The notes under the pieces: generated by a model
Databases searched by the model: none
Seen by the model: only the letters and a program-made list of their open reading frames with translations
Told to the model about the DNA's origin: nothing
NCBI GenBank assembly: GCA_017305135.1
Contig: JAFKNA010000005.1
Coordinates: 1-64,000, forward strand
Direction: 5' to 3'
DNA from: Lysobacterales bacterium
GTDB lineage: Bacteria; Pseudomonadota; Gammaproteobacteria; Xanthomonadales; Rhodanobacteraceae
Length of the DNA: 64,000 nucleotides
Program-made: the position numbers and the translations under genes
In this document: positions 36,752-44,843 of the stretch, in pieces
How positions within the stretch are numbered: position 1 is the first letter of the stretch
Layout of the letters: every line of letters begins with the position of its first letter

Positions 36752-37379
36752 CACCAGCCTGCCCGACCGGCCCGGGACATGTCGCGCCGCGACGGCCGCG
36801 CCCTTGTAGGAGCGAGCGTGCTCGCGACCAGGATCTCCCACGACCCCGCAACGCCCGGTCGCCTGCACGCAGGATCCTACGGCGGCGCGAGATGTGTCGC
36901 GCGACAGCCGCGCGCCCTTGTAGGAGCGAGCGTGCTCGCGACCAGGCCTCCCACGACCCCGCAACGCCCGGTCGCCTGCACGCAGGCTCCACGGCAGCGC
37001 GAGATGTGCGCTGTCGCGAGCGAACCTGGATGGAGCCACTGTCCCTCCACCGCGTGCCCTGTGGGAGCGGCTTCAGCCGCGATGCTTTTGCCCAGGTCGA
37101 GGCCAGGCCATCGGGACTGACTGCGCGCCGGAGCGCGCGAACGCCGCAAGCGGCCCGAAGGGCGGCAGGCAGGAAGCCTGCCGTAACTCCAGCTCACAAA
37201 CCACGAACCAGATCCCGCAGTGGTTTGATTCGAGTCGCGGCCATCGGGGGCTGCGCGTGCAGAAGCGCGCTTGCGCGATCGGCGCGTGCGTCGTGCAGCC
37301 TGGTCGCCCACAAGTGGGCTCCTGCAAAAAGCCGGCGATTCCGTTGCAGGAGCGCACCCTGTGCGCGACACGCGCCCGC
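36752..37379. repeat. Intergenic repeat array (two ~117-bp tandem units and single copies)
   Basis: Two near-identical units begin near 36,773 and 36,890; each has CCCTTGTAGGAGCGAGCGTG, then CACGACCCCGCAACGCCCGG and a CCTGCACGCAGG edge. A different 70-bp element (CCCTGTGGGAGCGGCTTCAG, 37,060) recurs at 39,861. Another GTAGGAGC-type copy is near 37,320-37,375. No gene is seen in 628 nt. Confidence 0.88.
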
Positions 37380-38519
37380 CTACAGCGCCTGCTGGTATCG
37401 GTCGCGCAGGGTGGCGACGCGCTCGACGTAGACCCGCGTCTCGTCGTAGGGCGGCACGCCGCCGTATTTCTGCACGGCACCGGGGCCGGCGTTGTAGGCG
37501 GCGGTGGCGAGGCGGGCGTCGCCGTTGAAGGCGCGCAGCAGCTGGCTCAGGTAGCGCGCGCCGCCGCGGATGTTCTGCGCCACGTCGAAAGCATCGGTGA
37601 CGCCGAGGTCGCCGGCGGTGCCGGGCATGAGTTGCATCAGGCCCTGCGCGCCCTTGCTGGAAATCGCCAGCGGATTGAACGCCGACTCGGCGTGGATCAC
37701 CGCGCGCAGGAGCGCGCCATCGACGCCGTATTCCATCGCCGCCGCGGCGACGATGTCGCGGTAGGCCTCCAGGTTCAGCCGGGTGCGCGCGAAGTCGATG
37801 CTGGAATGCACGTCGCAGGCGACGCAGGTGGCGATGTAGGTGAAGAGCACCGCGAAGCTGCTGCCTCGCGAAGGCCGCACATTGGTGTACTCGGTGACGC
37901 CGTCGTGGCGCGCGACCTTGTACACGGCGCCGCGCAGCACGCGCGAGGACGGTTTCGCCGGGGCGGCCATCGCCTTCGCGCCACCGATCACGGCCGCGGC
38001 AGGCGCGGCGGATGGCGCGATGCTGGCCGGCATCCGGTACGGTGCGGCGACGAAGAGTGGCAGGCCGACGGTCGGCGCGCTGCTCGCCACGTCGGCCAGC
38101 ACGGCCGAGAAGTCCATCGCCGGCACCTCGCGGGCGGTACTCGCCACGCCACCGCGCGCCGCACGGAAATCCGCCCGCGCAACGCCCTCGGGCCATACCG
38201 CCGCCGACGCCAGCACATGGGAGAAATCGGCCCTGTTTTCCTCGTAGGTCCAGCCGCGGGCTGCCGGCGGCTTCGATACCGGCGTTGCGGCGGTTTCCGC
38301 CTTGGCCGTGGCGGGCTGGCGCGCCGGAGCGGCCGGCTTCCCCTCCGCCGAGCGCCACGCCACCTTGCAGTTCTGGAAACCCTTGGGCGAGCTGACGAAA
38401 GCCATGCTGCCGTCCGGCGCATCGCATCGGTAGAGCACGCTCGCGCGCGCGCCGGCGAGCGGCACCGAGGTGAACGCGGCCACAAGCAGGCCGGCGATGG
38501 TCAAGCGGACATAAAGCAT
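37380..38519 (-). CDS. Lytic transglycosylase with DUF4124-like N terminus
   Basis: A 379-aa exported protein. A signal peptide (about 1-25) is followed by a DUF4124-like start (ASVLYRCDAPDGSMAFVSS), an alanine-rich linker, and a C-terminal SLT domain (about 240-379). The catalytic Glu is in AVIHAESAFNPLAISSKGAQ, with GLMQLMPGTAGDLGV and TAAYNAGPGAVQKYGGV being standard SLT motifs. It would cleave peptidoglycan between MurNAc and GlcNAc. Start at 38517-38519 precedes the signal peptide. Confidence 0.93.
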   Translation of the reverse strand: MLYVRLTIAGLLVAAFTSVPLAGARASVLYRCDAPDGSMAFVSSPKGFQNCKVAWRSAEGKPAAPARQPATAKAETAATPVSKPPAARGWTYEENRADFSHVLASAAVWPEGVARADFRAARGGVASTAREVPAMDFSAVLADVASSAPTVGLPLFVAAPYRMPASIAPSAAPAAAVIGGAKAMAAPAKPSSRVLRGAVYKVARHDGVTEYTNVRPSRGSSFAVLFTYIATCVACDVHSSIDFARTRLNLEAYRDIVAAAAMEYGVDGALLRAVIHAESAFNPLAISSKGAQGLMQLMPGTAGDLGVTDAFDVAQNIRGGARYLSQLLRAFNGDARLATAAYNAGPGAVQKYGGVPPYDETRVYVERVATLRDRYQQAL

Positions 38520-38615
38520 GGTCGGTGATGGACCCCTTCCAGGCTGCGGAGTTTCCACCGGAATGCCCGGAAAGCCAAGCGCCGCGTGCGTGATGCCCGT
38601 CGCGCGGGCGAGACC

Positions 38616-38723
38616 TGGGCTGCAGCGACGCATGACGGCGAGCGCGGCCTGATCCCTCCGTCGCTGGATTTCGAAGCCGACCTCCAGGCCGTCGTCGCGG
38701 ATCTCGACACGCTGGCGGCCGCG
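38616..38723 (+). pseudogene. C-terminal fragment of a Uma2-type protein
   Basis: The plus-strand peptide THDGERGLIPPSLDFEADLQ then AVVADLDTL matches the end of the Uma2 protein encoded at 40,783 (THDGARGLILPSLGFEAGLD, then AVFEDLDTL). Only the last ~36 residues remain; the N-terminal catalytic part is absent. It is therefore a relic of a second Uma2 gene. Confidence 0.8.
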
Positions 38724-39006
38724 AAGGCACACACACACCGGACGCCGGCATCGGGAGGCAGGCCGCAGGACCTGCGCCGCCCGGCCGACGCGAGCGACAC
38801 TCCCTTGCCACCGAGGTGCGCGTCCGCACCTGCCCCGCGCAAGCCAATCCCTCCCACCGCTGGTTCAAGGGATGCCCGCTTCCGCGGGCATGACGTCGGG
38901 AGGCTCGATCAGGGTTCCCCAAGGTTCAACGACCACCCTCGAATGCAGAGCCTTTGCCGGAGCTTCTGCCCTGATGCACACACTGCCCGAAGCGCGTCGT
39001 GCGCTC

Positions 39007-39393
39007 TCAGATCGGCGGTGGTTGGGCCAGGCGCAGGCCGAAATCAACGAATGGCTCGAAATCGCCCATGTTGAGAGTGAGAAACTCCGCCCCTGCGCGA
39101 ATGTCCATCGCGGCGATCAACGCGTCGGTCTTCAAGGTGCGGCGGCGCCCGGCCTCGTTGAACAGCATGGCAGCGAGCCGCGCGTCGGCGGCTTCCACGG
39201 GCACCAACGCCCCGCGGAGGAAGGCGTGCGCGAGGCGCACCTCTTCGGCCGCGACGGGTCCGATCAGGAATTCATACCAGACCACGACGGACGCCGCGCA
39301 CGGCTCACCGTCCGCGATGCGTCCGACCAGCGGGTGCTGCGCGCGCGCCCACAGCGGCAATGCGATCAGCGCATTGCTATCGAAATGGATCAT
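39007..39393 (-). CDS. PIN-domain toxin (VapC-like)
   Basis: A 128-aa PIN ribonuclease. The N-terminal strand MIHFDSNALIALP supplies the first Asp; WYEFLIGPV has the conserved Glu; TLKTDALIAAMDI and LTLNMGDF supply the further acidic residues. It starts with ATG overlapping the stop of the upstream antitoxin (ATGA). In the family, such toxins cleave tRNA or rRNA when the antitoxin is degraded. Its last residues (RLAQPPPI) are unremarkable. Confidence 0.9.
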   Translation of the reverse strand: MIHFDSNALIALPLWARAQHPLVGRIADGEPCAASVVVWYEFLIGPVAAEEVRLAHAFLRGALVPVEAADARLAAMLFNEAGRRRTLKTDALIAAMDIRAGAEFLTLNMGDFEPFVDFGLRLAQPPPI

Positions 39394-39668
39394 GCGCCGG
39401 AAGGATGCGCCCGGCGGGCGTCATCCCGATGCCGCTGCGAGCGCAGTTCATCCACGATGCGTTGCGTGTCTTCGCGCGACCTTGGCAACGGCCGCGAACG
39501 GTAACGCTCGATCACCTCGGCCGGAGTCGGCACGGCGATCGACTGCGACTCCGCGTTGCGCACCGAGCGCCGGATGACCTCGGCCTGCGAGACCTGCCAC
39601 TCGCGCGCCAGGCGCTTGATCGTCTGTGCCGTCTCCGCGTCCAGCGCGTAGGTGGAGCGATGTGACAT
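39390..39668 (-). CDS. Ribbon-helix-helix antitoxin of the PIN pair
   Basis: A 92-aa protein. MSHRSTYALDAETAQTIKRL then AREWQVSQAEVIRRSVRNAE is an RHH DNA-binding fold used by VapB-type antitoxins. The C-terminal half would bind the toxin. ATG 39666-39668 gives this start; a longer upstream frame has no similarity. It is the upstream member, overlapping the toxin by four bases. Confidence 0.88.
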   Translation of the reverse strand: MSHRSTYALDAETAQTIKRLAREWQVSQAEVIRRSVRNAESQSIAVPTPAEVIERYRSRPLPRSREDTQRIVDELRSQRHRDDARRAHPSGA

Positions 39669-39851
39669 GGTGCCCACGAGCGACCCCAAGTGGTGGTGTG
39701 TCGTGGTGGCATGGTACACGGCGGGAGATCCGGGTCCTGGCGCGGCCCTTCCCGGGCAGCATCTCCACCGCCGCCGATCGACTGCGGCAAGCCGCTGGAT
39801 CTCATCGATGCAACCGTAGCTCGCCACCACGGCTCACCGTCGCCCCGTCCA

Positions 39852-39925
39852 CCGCGCGCCCTGTGGGAGCGGCTTCAGCCGCGATGCCTTCGCCCCGGTC
39901 GAGGGCGGAGCATCGGGACTGAAGA
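39852..39925. repeat. 70-bp dispersed element (second copy)
   Basis: CCGCGCGCCCTGTGGGAGCG through CATCGGGACTG matches the copy at about 37,049-37,120 with few changes. Its core GGGAGCGGCTTCAGCCGCGA is palindromic. It lies upstream of the MNT gene. Confidence 0.85.
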
Positions 39926-40029
39926 AGCCGCTCCCCGCGCCGAGCTGCGCTCGAAGCCGGGAGAACCACCACGGATGTCCTGGCCCCATTCTTCCCACGG
40001 CCGGCTCGCCCGGTGGGTGCATCACGACT

Positions 40030-40422
40030 ATGCTGGCGCCCATGGCTGCTGCGCTCGCCGATGTTCTCTCCCGCTATCCTGCGCTCGAACTCGCTTTCGT
40101 GTTCGGCTCGGTGGCGCGTGGCACGGCGAGCTGCGACAGCGACCTGGACATCGCCGTGCAGGCCCGCACGCCGCTGGACGCCGCCACCCGCATCCGCCTG
40201 ATCGAAGACCTGGCGGAGAGTTCTGGCCGCGCGATCGACCTCATCGACTTGCGGCAGACCGGCGAACCCCTGCGTGGCGAGGTCCTCCGCCACGGGCGAC
40301 GCATCCTCGGCAGCGATGCCGCGCTCGCCGAACTGATGAGTCGGCGCGTCCATGACATGGAAGATTTCGTGCCCTATGTGCAACGCATGCTGCAGGAACG
40401 CAACCGCGCATGGACCCGCTGA
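40030..40422 (+). CDS. MNT-type nucleotidyltransferase antitoxin (MntA-like)
   Basis: A 130-aa protein with the Pol-beta nucleotidyltransferase signature GSVARGTASCDSDLDIAV, containing the GSxARG and SDxDI motifs, and a third acidic residue in AIDLIDL. MntA proteins AMPylate and neutralise the HepT toxin made by the next gene. It overlaps that gene by 13 nt, but the partner has lost its catalytic end. An alternative start is ATG 40042. Confidence 0.9.
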   Translation: MLAPMAAALADVLSRYPALELAFVFGSVARGTASCDSDLDIAVQARTPLDAATRIRLIEDLAESSGRAIDLIDLRQTGEPLRGEVLRHGRRILGSDAALAELMSRRVHDMEDFVPYVQRMLQERNRAWTR

Positions 40423-40664
40423 TCGTTGCCCGCAAACTCGATTCGCTGCAGCGCTGCCTTCAGCGCGTGCGCGAAAAATGCCCGGAGAACCCGGCGCACC
40501 TCGCCGCCGATCCCGACCTCCAGGACATCGTGGTCCTGAACCTCAGCCGCGCCGTGCAGTTGTGCGTGACCGGGCTGGGGCTCGGCCTCCCAGGCAAACT
40601 CCGTCACCGCACACCCGCGAAGGCCGGTCTCCCGACCGGCCGCCCTGGCCTTCGCATCCGTTGA
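40410..40664 (+). pseudogene. HepT-type toxin, truncated at a repeat
   Basis: The first ~53 residues (MDPLIVARKLDSLQRCLQRV ... DIVVLNLSRAVQLCV) are the HepT/DUF86 helical N terminus. After that the frame enters a GGCCGGTC-palindrome repeat and reads GLPTGRPGLRIR to a stop. The C-terminal RxxxxH ribonuclease motif of HepT is missing, so it cannot be an active toxin. The complete family member is about 130-145 aa. Confidence 0.82.
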
Positions 40665-40682
40665 TTTCCTCCGTCCCCTTTT
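40607..40682. repeat. GGCCGGTC-palindrome repeat, copy A
   Basis: GGCCGGTCTCCCGACCGGCC (40622-40641; 8-bp arms) followed by TTGATTTCCTCCGTCCCCTT. Copies B and C are at 41,515 and 42,228 and a degraded copy at 44,690. The trailing TTAATTCCCTCCGTCCCC recurs alone elsewhere. Confidence 0.93.
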
Positions 40683-40782
40683 CCGCTCCATCCGCCCCCT
40701 GCATCCCACGCCGCCCCGGCTGTGCGGCTAAACTGCCAGGCATGCCCATGGCAATCCACGGAATCTCCTGACGGAGGACAGC

Positions 40783-41415
40783 ATGGCCGAACCCGCATTG
40801 AAGCCGCCGCTCACTCGCGCCGAGTTCCTGGCCTGGGAGCGGAACCAACCCCTCAAGCACGAGTTCTGGCGTGGCGAAGTGTTCGCCATGACCGTTGCAC
40901 GCCAGGCGCATGTGATGGTTGCCGGCAACGTGTTTGCGCTCCTCAAGTCCTACCTGCGCAACAAGCCCTGCCGCGCCTACATGGCGGACATGCAGTTGGA
41001 AGTCCTGGCCGCCGATGCCGCGTTCTATCCGGACGTGTTCGTCAGTTGCGATCCGGCCGACCTCACCGCAGAGCGCGTGCTGCGCCACCCGCGCGTGGTC
41101 ATTGAAGTGCTGTCGGACAGCACCGCCGCGTACGACCGCGGCATCAAGTTCGCCGCTTGTCGCGAAATACCGAGCCTCGACGAGTACGTCCTGATCGACC
41201 CCGATCAGCGCACCGTGGAGATCTTCCGCCGCACCGACAGCGGCGACTGGCTGCTCGCCACCCACGACGGCGCGCGCGGACTCATCCTGCCTTCGCTCGG
41301 ATTCGAAGCGGGGCTCGACGCCGTGTTCGAGGACCTCGATACCCTCGCGCCCGCTCCGGCAGCGCAGCGTCCGGCAGGAAGCGAAGCGCGATCGGACGTA
41401 TCCGAAAATACTTGA
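40783..41415 (+). CDS. Uma2-family protein (DUF820)
   Basis: A 210-aa PD-(D/E)XK-like nuclease-fold protein. Family marks are the N-terminal EFLAWERNQPLKHEFWRGEV, the core FYPDVFVSCDPADL with Asp, and VVIEVLSDSTAAYDRGIKFA with Glu. Function is unknown; these genes are abundant in cyanobacteria and in repeat-rich islands. GGAGGAC lies 5-6 bases before ATG. It is complete, unlike the relic at 38.6 kb. Confidence 0.9.
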   Translation: MAEPALKPPLTRAEFLAWERNQPLKHEFWRGEVFAMTVARQAHVMVAGNVFALLKSYLRNKPCRAYMADMQLEVLAADAAFYPDVFVSCDPADLTAERVLRHPRVVIEVLSDSTAAYDRGIKFAACREIPSLDEYVLIDPDQRTVEIFRRTDSGDWLLATHDGARGLILPSLGFEAGLDAVFEDLDTLAPAPAAQRPAGSEARSDVSENT

Positions 41416-41514
41416 CCACTACACGATGCAACCGTAGCTCGCGACCCGATCGCATGGGCAGGTCCGCCGCGAGCGCCCACGCCCTACCTCCGCGTCGCGA
41501 CACCGCAGCCGCCC

Positions 41515-41590
41515 CACCCGGGAGGGCCGGTCTCCCGACCGGCCGCTTCGGCTTGCCCCTCCGTTAATTCCCTCCGTCCCCTTTTTCCGC
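41515..41590. repeat. GGCCGGTC-palindrome repeat, copy B
   Basis: GGCCGGTCTCCCGACCGGCC at 41525-41544, followed by CTTCGGCTTGCCCCTCC and TTAATTCCCTCCGTCCCC. It lies between the Uma2 gene and the second MNT gene. Confidence 0.93.
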
Positions 41591-41619
41591 GCCGTCCCCT
41601 TTACCTGTAACCTGAGGCA

Positions 41620-41970
41620 ATGAGTTCCAGCGCGCCGCAACAACACCGGATGAACGCTGTCCGCCCGCTGCCAAACCTGCCGCCCTATCGCTTCGTGGAG
41701 CACCTGGCGCAGTTCCCGTTCGTGGAGTCGATCGTGCTCTACGGGTCGCGTGCTCGCGGCAACGAGCGGGAACGCTCGGACATCGATATCGCCATCTCCG
41801 CTCCCGCCGCGGATCGAAACGACTGGCAGAGGGTGCTCGATCTCGTGGAGGACGCGGATACCCTGCTCGAAATCGACTGCGTGCGCCTGGATGACCTCGC
41901 GCCCGGTGATCGCCTGCGTCGCAGCATCGAAACCGAGGGCGTCGTGCTGTACCAGAGGTCGCCGCCATGA
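41620..41970 (+). CDS. Second MNT-type nucleotidyltransferase
   Basis: A 116-aa Pol-beta nucleotidyltransferase: VLYGSRARGNERERSDIDIA has the GSRARG and SDIDI motifs, and EIDCVRLDDL the third acid. It belongs to the HI0073 group. It overlaps its partner gene by four bases (ATGA). MNAVRPLPNLPPYRF (ATG 41650) is an alternative start. Likely an antitoxin-like protein left with a truncated partner. Confidence 0.88.
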   Translation: MSSSAPQQHRMNAVRPLPNLPPYRFVEHLAQFPFVESIVLYGSRARGNERERSDIDIAISAPAADRNDWQRVLDLVEDADTLLEIDCVRLDDLAPGDRLRRSIETEGVVLYQRSPP

Positions 41971-42281
41971 GCACAGCCACACGGATCGAAGAATTCCAGC
42001 GAACGGTGGACCGCCTCCAGGAAGCGCTGGCGTTGGCCGGCGGAAATCCACTCGGTGTCGATGCCAGCATCCAGCGCTTCGAGTTCTGCGTCGAACTGGC
42101 GTGGAAGAGCCTGCGCGACGTGCTCCTGCGCGACCATGGCATCGACGTGGCTTCGCCCAAGCCCGCGCGGTTTCCGCCGCGTGGCGGGATTGAGTACCCG
42201 GATTCCTGGCTGAGGTCGTGTACGTGTTACCCGGGAGGGCCGGTCTCCCGACCGGCCGCTTCGACCTTGCCCCTCCGTTAA
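41967..42281 (+). pseudogene. HI0074-type partner, truncated at a repeat
   Basis: The first ~67 residues (IEEFQRTVDRLQEALAL ... FEFCVELAWKSLRDVL, DHGIDVASPKPAR) are the four-helix HI0074 nucleotidyltransferase substrate-binding family (normally ~130 aa). At about 42,170 it stops resembling it, and at 42,228 it enters repeat copy C, which provides GGPVSRPAASTLPLR and the stop. Confidence 0.82.
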
Positions 42282-42300
42282 TTCCCTCCGTCCCCATTTA
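42228..42300. repeat. GGCCGGTC-palindrome repeat, copy C
   Basis: GGCCGGTCTCCCGACCGGCC at 42238-42257, followed by the same TTAATTCCCTCCGTCCCC tail. It ends the truncated HI0074-type gene and faces the AbiEii-type gene. Confidence 0.93.
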
Positions 42301-42314
42301 CGGGCCCCCGTCGG

Positions 42315-43052
42315 CTAATCCCCTCCATCCCCTTCTCGGCCTTTTTGCCGCTCGACGCGGCGACGCAGGACCCGCAAGCGCTGCTGCAGGAGGGCCGATG
42401 GCAGCGTGATGGCGAGCGCGTCCATGCATTGCTGCAGCCGCCCCGGGCGTTGCGCCAGTGCCTCCAGCGCGCGTCCGAGATCGTTGATCACCGCATCGCC
42501 ATAGGCCGCGGCGGACTTGGCGAGGGCGCGCCGGAACATGGGCAGCGTCGGCGACATCATTGCAAGATCAATCACATCGCGTGAGAACACGCTGTCATCC
42601 CGCCAGCGATCGGAGTTGGCGAGCAGCTTGCTCGCGACGAGATCCGCCCCCGTCAATGTGGAAATTCCGAGCACCGCGTCTCCGGTGCCTGGAAGCTCAA
42701 GCTCGATCCGCCCCTCGTGCACGATCTCGAACTTGATCGGCGTACCGTCCAGCAACAACACCGTTCGTATTCCGTATTGGTCGATACGCACATCCCGCGC
42801 CTGCTCCAGTCCGGCCGCCGTCCCCTTCAGCAGCGCACCGAAGCCGGCGGCTCCTGCCATCAGGGTGCGCAGATGCCGATAGCCTTGCCGGTCGGACACC
42901 AGAAAATCCACGTCGACCGATTCGCGGAATTCTCCATGCAGCAGCGCGATCGCCGTGCCGCCGCCGAAAAAGCAGGAACACTGGCGCAGAAGTCCGCCGT
43001 CCAGCGCCTCCAGCACGCGCGCGATCTGGCGATGATGCGGCCGCTCAAACAC
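42315..43052 (-). CDS. AbiEii-type nucleotidyltransferase toxin
   Basis: A 245-aa protein with a DUF1814-type nucleotidyltransferase core: FFGGGTAIALLHGEFRESVD (GGG-T and the Asp pair in SVDVDFLV), and KFEIVHEG. The AbiEii family acts as the toxin of type IV TA systems and in abortive infection. Start is a GTG at 43050-43052 inside the end of the upstream regulator (8-nt overlap). The C-terminal tail is charged, and a repeat copy lies just beyond the stop. Confidence 0.85.
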   Translation of the reverse strand: MFERPHHRQIARVLEALDGGLLRQCSCFFGGGTAIALLHGEFRESVDVDFLVSDRQGYRHLRTLMAGAAGFGALLKGTAAGLEQARDVRIDQYGIRTVLLLDGTPIKFEIVHEGRIELELPGTGDAVLGISTLTGADLVASKLLANSDRWRDDSVFSRDVIDLAMMSPTLPMFRRALAKSAAAYGDAVINDLGRALEALAQRPGRLQQCMDALAITLPSALLQQRLRVLRRRVERQKGREGDGGD

Positions 43053-43518
43053 GCAGTTCCTCCGCTCCGAACACTTCCCGCAGGGCCTCGATCAGCTTCC
43101 GTTCGCGTGCACCCAACCGTTCCGGCTGCAGATGCCTCCAGTTGCGCTCATACACGCCGAGTGCTTCCCGCGGGGACAGGATCTGCGCCTCATCCGCCAC
43201 CTGCCAGGCCAGGCGTCTCAACTGCGGAAAATCACCGAGGCGGATGCGTAAGGGCAGACTGTCACCCGCCGCGTCCGGGCTGGCACCTGCGAGCGGTAGC
43301 TGCAGGTCTGCTTGCAAACCCAGCACATCTGCCGCCGCCAACCATGATCCGAACGCGACGGTGGCCTCGCCCTTCTCCATCCGGTGCCACGTGACGCGCG
43401 AGAGGCCAGCCGCCTCGGCCGCGGCCGTGGCGCTTACCCCGAGTTCCCGGCGCCGCTGCCGCAGCACCTGGCCGAGTTCCCGGGCACGTTTTCCCAACCG
43501 GTCGGAATCGACGGGCAT
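43045..43518 (-). CDS. XRE-family antitoxin/regulator of the AbiEii-type pair
   Basis: A 157-aa protein. The N-terminal helix-turn-helix is RRRELGVSATAAAEAAGLSR (XRE-like), then a helical domain with LPLRIRLGDFPQLRRLAWQV that is usual for regulators partnering AbiEii-type proteins. ATG 43516-43518 gives MPVDSDRLGKRARELG; upstream starts in the same frame exist up to 43,584. First gene of the pair. Confidence 0.8.
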   Translation of the reverse strand: MPVDSDRLGKRARELGQVLRQRRRELGVSATAAAEAAGLSRVTWHRMEKGEATVAFGSWLAAADVLGLQADLQLPLAGASPDAAGDSLPLRIRLGDFPQLRRLAWQVADEAQILSPREALGVYERNWRHLQPERLGARERKLIEALREVFGAEELRV

Positions 43519-43584
43519 GCCATCCACCTGAAAACTGCTTCGCAGAGTGTACAAAACGACTTGGATGTAAACAATGAGAATCAA

Positions 43585-43948
43585 TTCCTCGTGCCGGACG
43601 CAAGAAGCCCGTCTCGCCGGCTCCTCCTCCCAATTTCATGCGGGCCAGTAGAACCGCACCCAGATCCCGCTGTCTCAGCGAACGCGACGACCCAGCGCCT
43701 CAAGCCTCGATCACGCCCCCACGTCGTTCGTCCTGAGCGTAGCGCCGCAGGCGCGGAGTCGAAGGACCCGCATCCGCACGGGAACCCCTACCCTCGTCCC
43801 GGCGCACGCCGGGACTCAGCGCCTCGAACCTCGGCGCACGCCGTCGTCTATTTACCTCCGTCCCCATTTCGATCCATTTCGCTGTCCCCGTTTCGATCCC
43901 TTCCACCTCGTGTATACTCGCTGTATGCACATTCTCAGGAGACGCACC
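43585..43948. repeat. Gene-free stretch with dispersed repeats
   Basis: GTTCGTCCTGAGCGTAGC ... GCGGAGTCGAAGGAC (43,729-43,770) is a widespread proteobacterial intergenic palindrome. CGTCCCGGCGCACGCCGGGAC (43,795) is a hairpin. ATTTACCTCCGTCCCC (43,851) is the tail motif of the GGCCGGTC repeat. A TATACT -10-like box (43,914) precedes vapB. Confidence 0.75.
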
Positions 43949-44173
43949 GTGACCACGGCCAAGGTATTCCGGTCCGGCAACAGCCAAGCCGTCCGCTTGC
44001 CGAAATCGTTTCGTTTTGAAGTGGATGAGGTGGAGATCTTCCGCCGCGGCGACGAGGTCGTGCTGCGCGAGAGGCGCCCGCGGTCCCTCGAAGACGCGCT
44101 TGCCTCATTGCCGCCTTGGCCCGACGACATCGCCATCGAGGACCTCGCGCCCGAGCCGCGCGAGGCCTGGTGA
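43949..44173 (+). CDS. AbrB-type VapB antitoxin
   Basis: A 74-aa swapped-hairpin (AbrB/MazE) protein: TTAKVFRSGNSQAVRLPKSF is the VapB/AbrB signature. The C-terminal part (EDALASLPPWPDDIAIEDL) binds the PIN toxin. The GTG at 43949 is chosen because AGGAGA lies eight bases upstream; ATG starts further up (43910, 43925) lack a ribosome site. The toxin gene begins three bases after its stop. Confidence 0.9.
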   Translation: MTTAKVFRSGNSQAVRLPKSFRFEVDEVEIFRRGDEVVLRERRPRSLEDALASLPPWPDDIAIEDLAPEPREAW

Positions 44174-44176
44174 ACG

Positions 44177-44596
44177 GTGCTCCGTTACCTGCTCGACACC
44201 AACATCTGCATCTACGCGCTGTCGGGCCGCCACCCCAGGCTGGTGCATCGCATCGATCAGCTCGCAGCAGGTGAGGCGGCACTTTCGGCGATCGCCCATG
44301 GCGAGCTCATGTACGGGATCGCGAAGAGCCGGCACGCCGAGGATGCGGCGCTCCGCCTCGCGGCGCTCGAATCCCGCATCCCGGTGATCGCCCTTCCGCA
44401 CGAGGCAGGCGACCACTACGGCGACATCCGCGCGACGCTGGAGCTGCGCGGCACCCCGATAGGAGCCAATGATCTGTGGATCGCCGCCCACGCCCGTTCG
44501 GCCGCGCTGATCCTTGTCACCGGCAATACACGCGAGTTCGTCAGGGTTCCGCAACTCCGCGTGGAGGACTGGACGCAGCTTTCAGCCCAGGAATAG
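44177..44596 (+). CDS. PIN-domain VapC toxin
   Basis: A 139-aa PIN protein of the tRNA-fMet-nicking VapC type. MLRYLLDTNICIYALSGR has the first Asp, ALSAIAHGELMYGIAKS the conserved Glu, and GANDLWIAAHA and LVTGNTREF the remaining acidic residues. It starts with GTG three bases after vapB. The module appears complete and is the best preserved TA pair in this island. Confidence 0.92.
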   Translation: MLRYLLDTNICIYALSGRHPRLVHRIDQLAAGEAALSAIAHGELMYGIAKSRHAEDAALRLAALESRIPVIALPHEAGDHYGDIRATLELRGTPIGANDLWIAAHARSAALILVTGNTREFVRVPQLRVEDWTQLSAQE

Positions 44597-44689
44597 CAAC
44601 GCACGGCGGCGAGCTGCACCTTTGGGCTCGGCCAAGCCCCGGCTCGGCGCTGCCCGGGCGCGCAAGGGGGTCATCTCCATCGCCACACG

Positions 44690-44760
44690 CGCGGGAGGGA
44701 CGCTATCCCGACCGGCAGTCCCGGCCTTCGAACCCTTTGATTTCCTCCGTCCGCCTTTTT
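44690..44760. repeat. Degraded GGCCGGTC-type repeat, copy D
   Basis: GCGGGAGGGACGCTATCCCG-ACCGGCAG and TTTGATTTCCTCCGTCCGCC resemble copies A-C with several changes. It lies between the vapC gene and the pilin accessory gene. Confidence 0.6.
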
Positions 44761-44843
44761 GCCCGGCGCGCTCCGGCGCACTCAGTGAGCCCCGATGCCC
44801 TTTGCTTTATATTTCGCGGACCTTCCACCCCACCACGCCGCCC

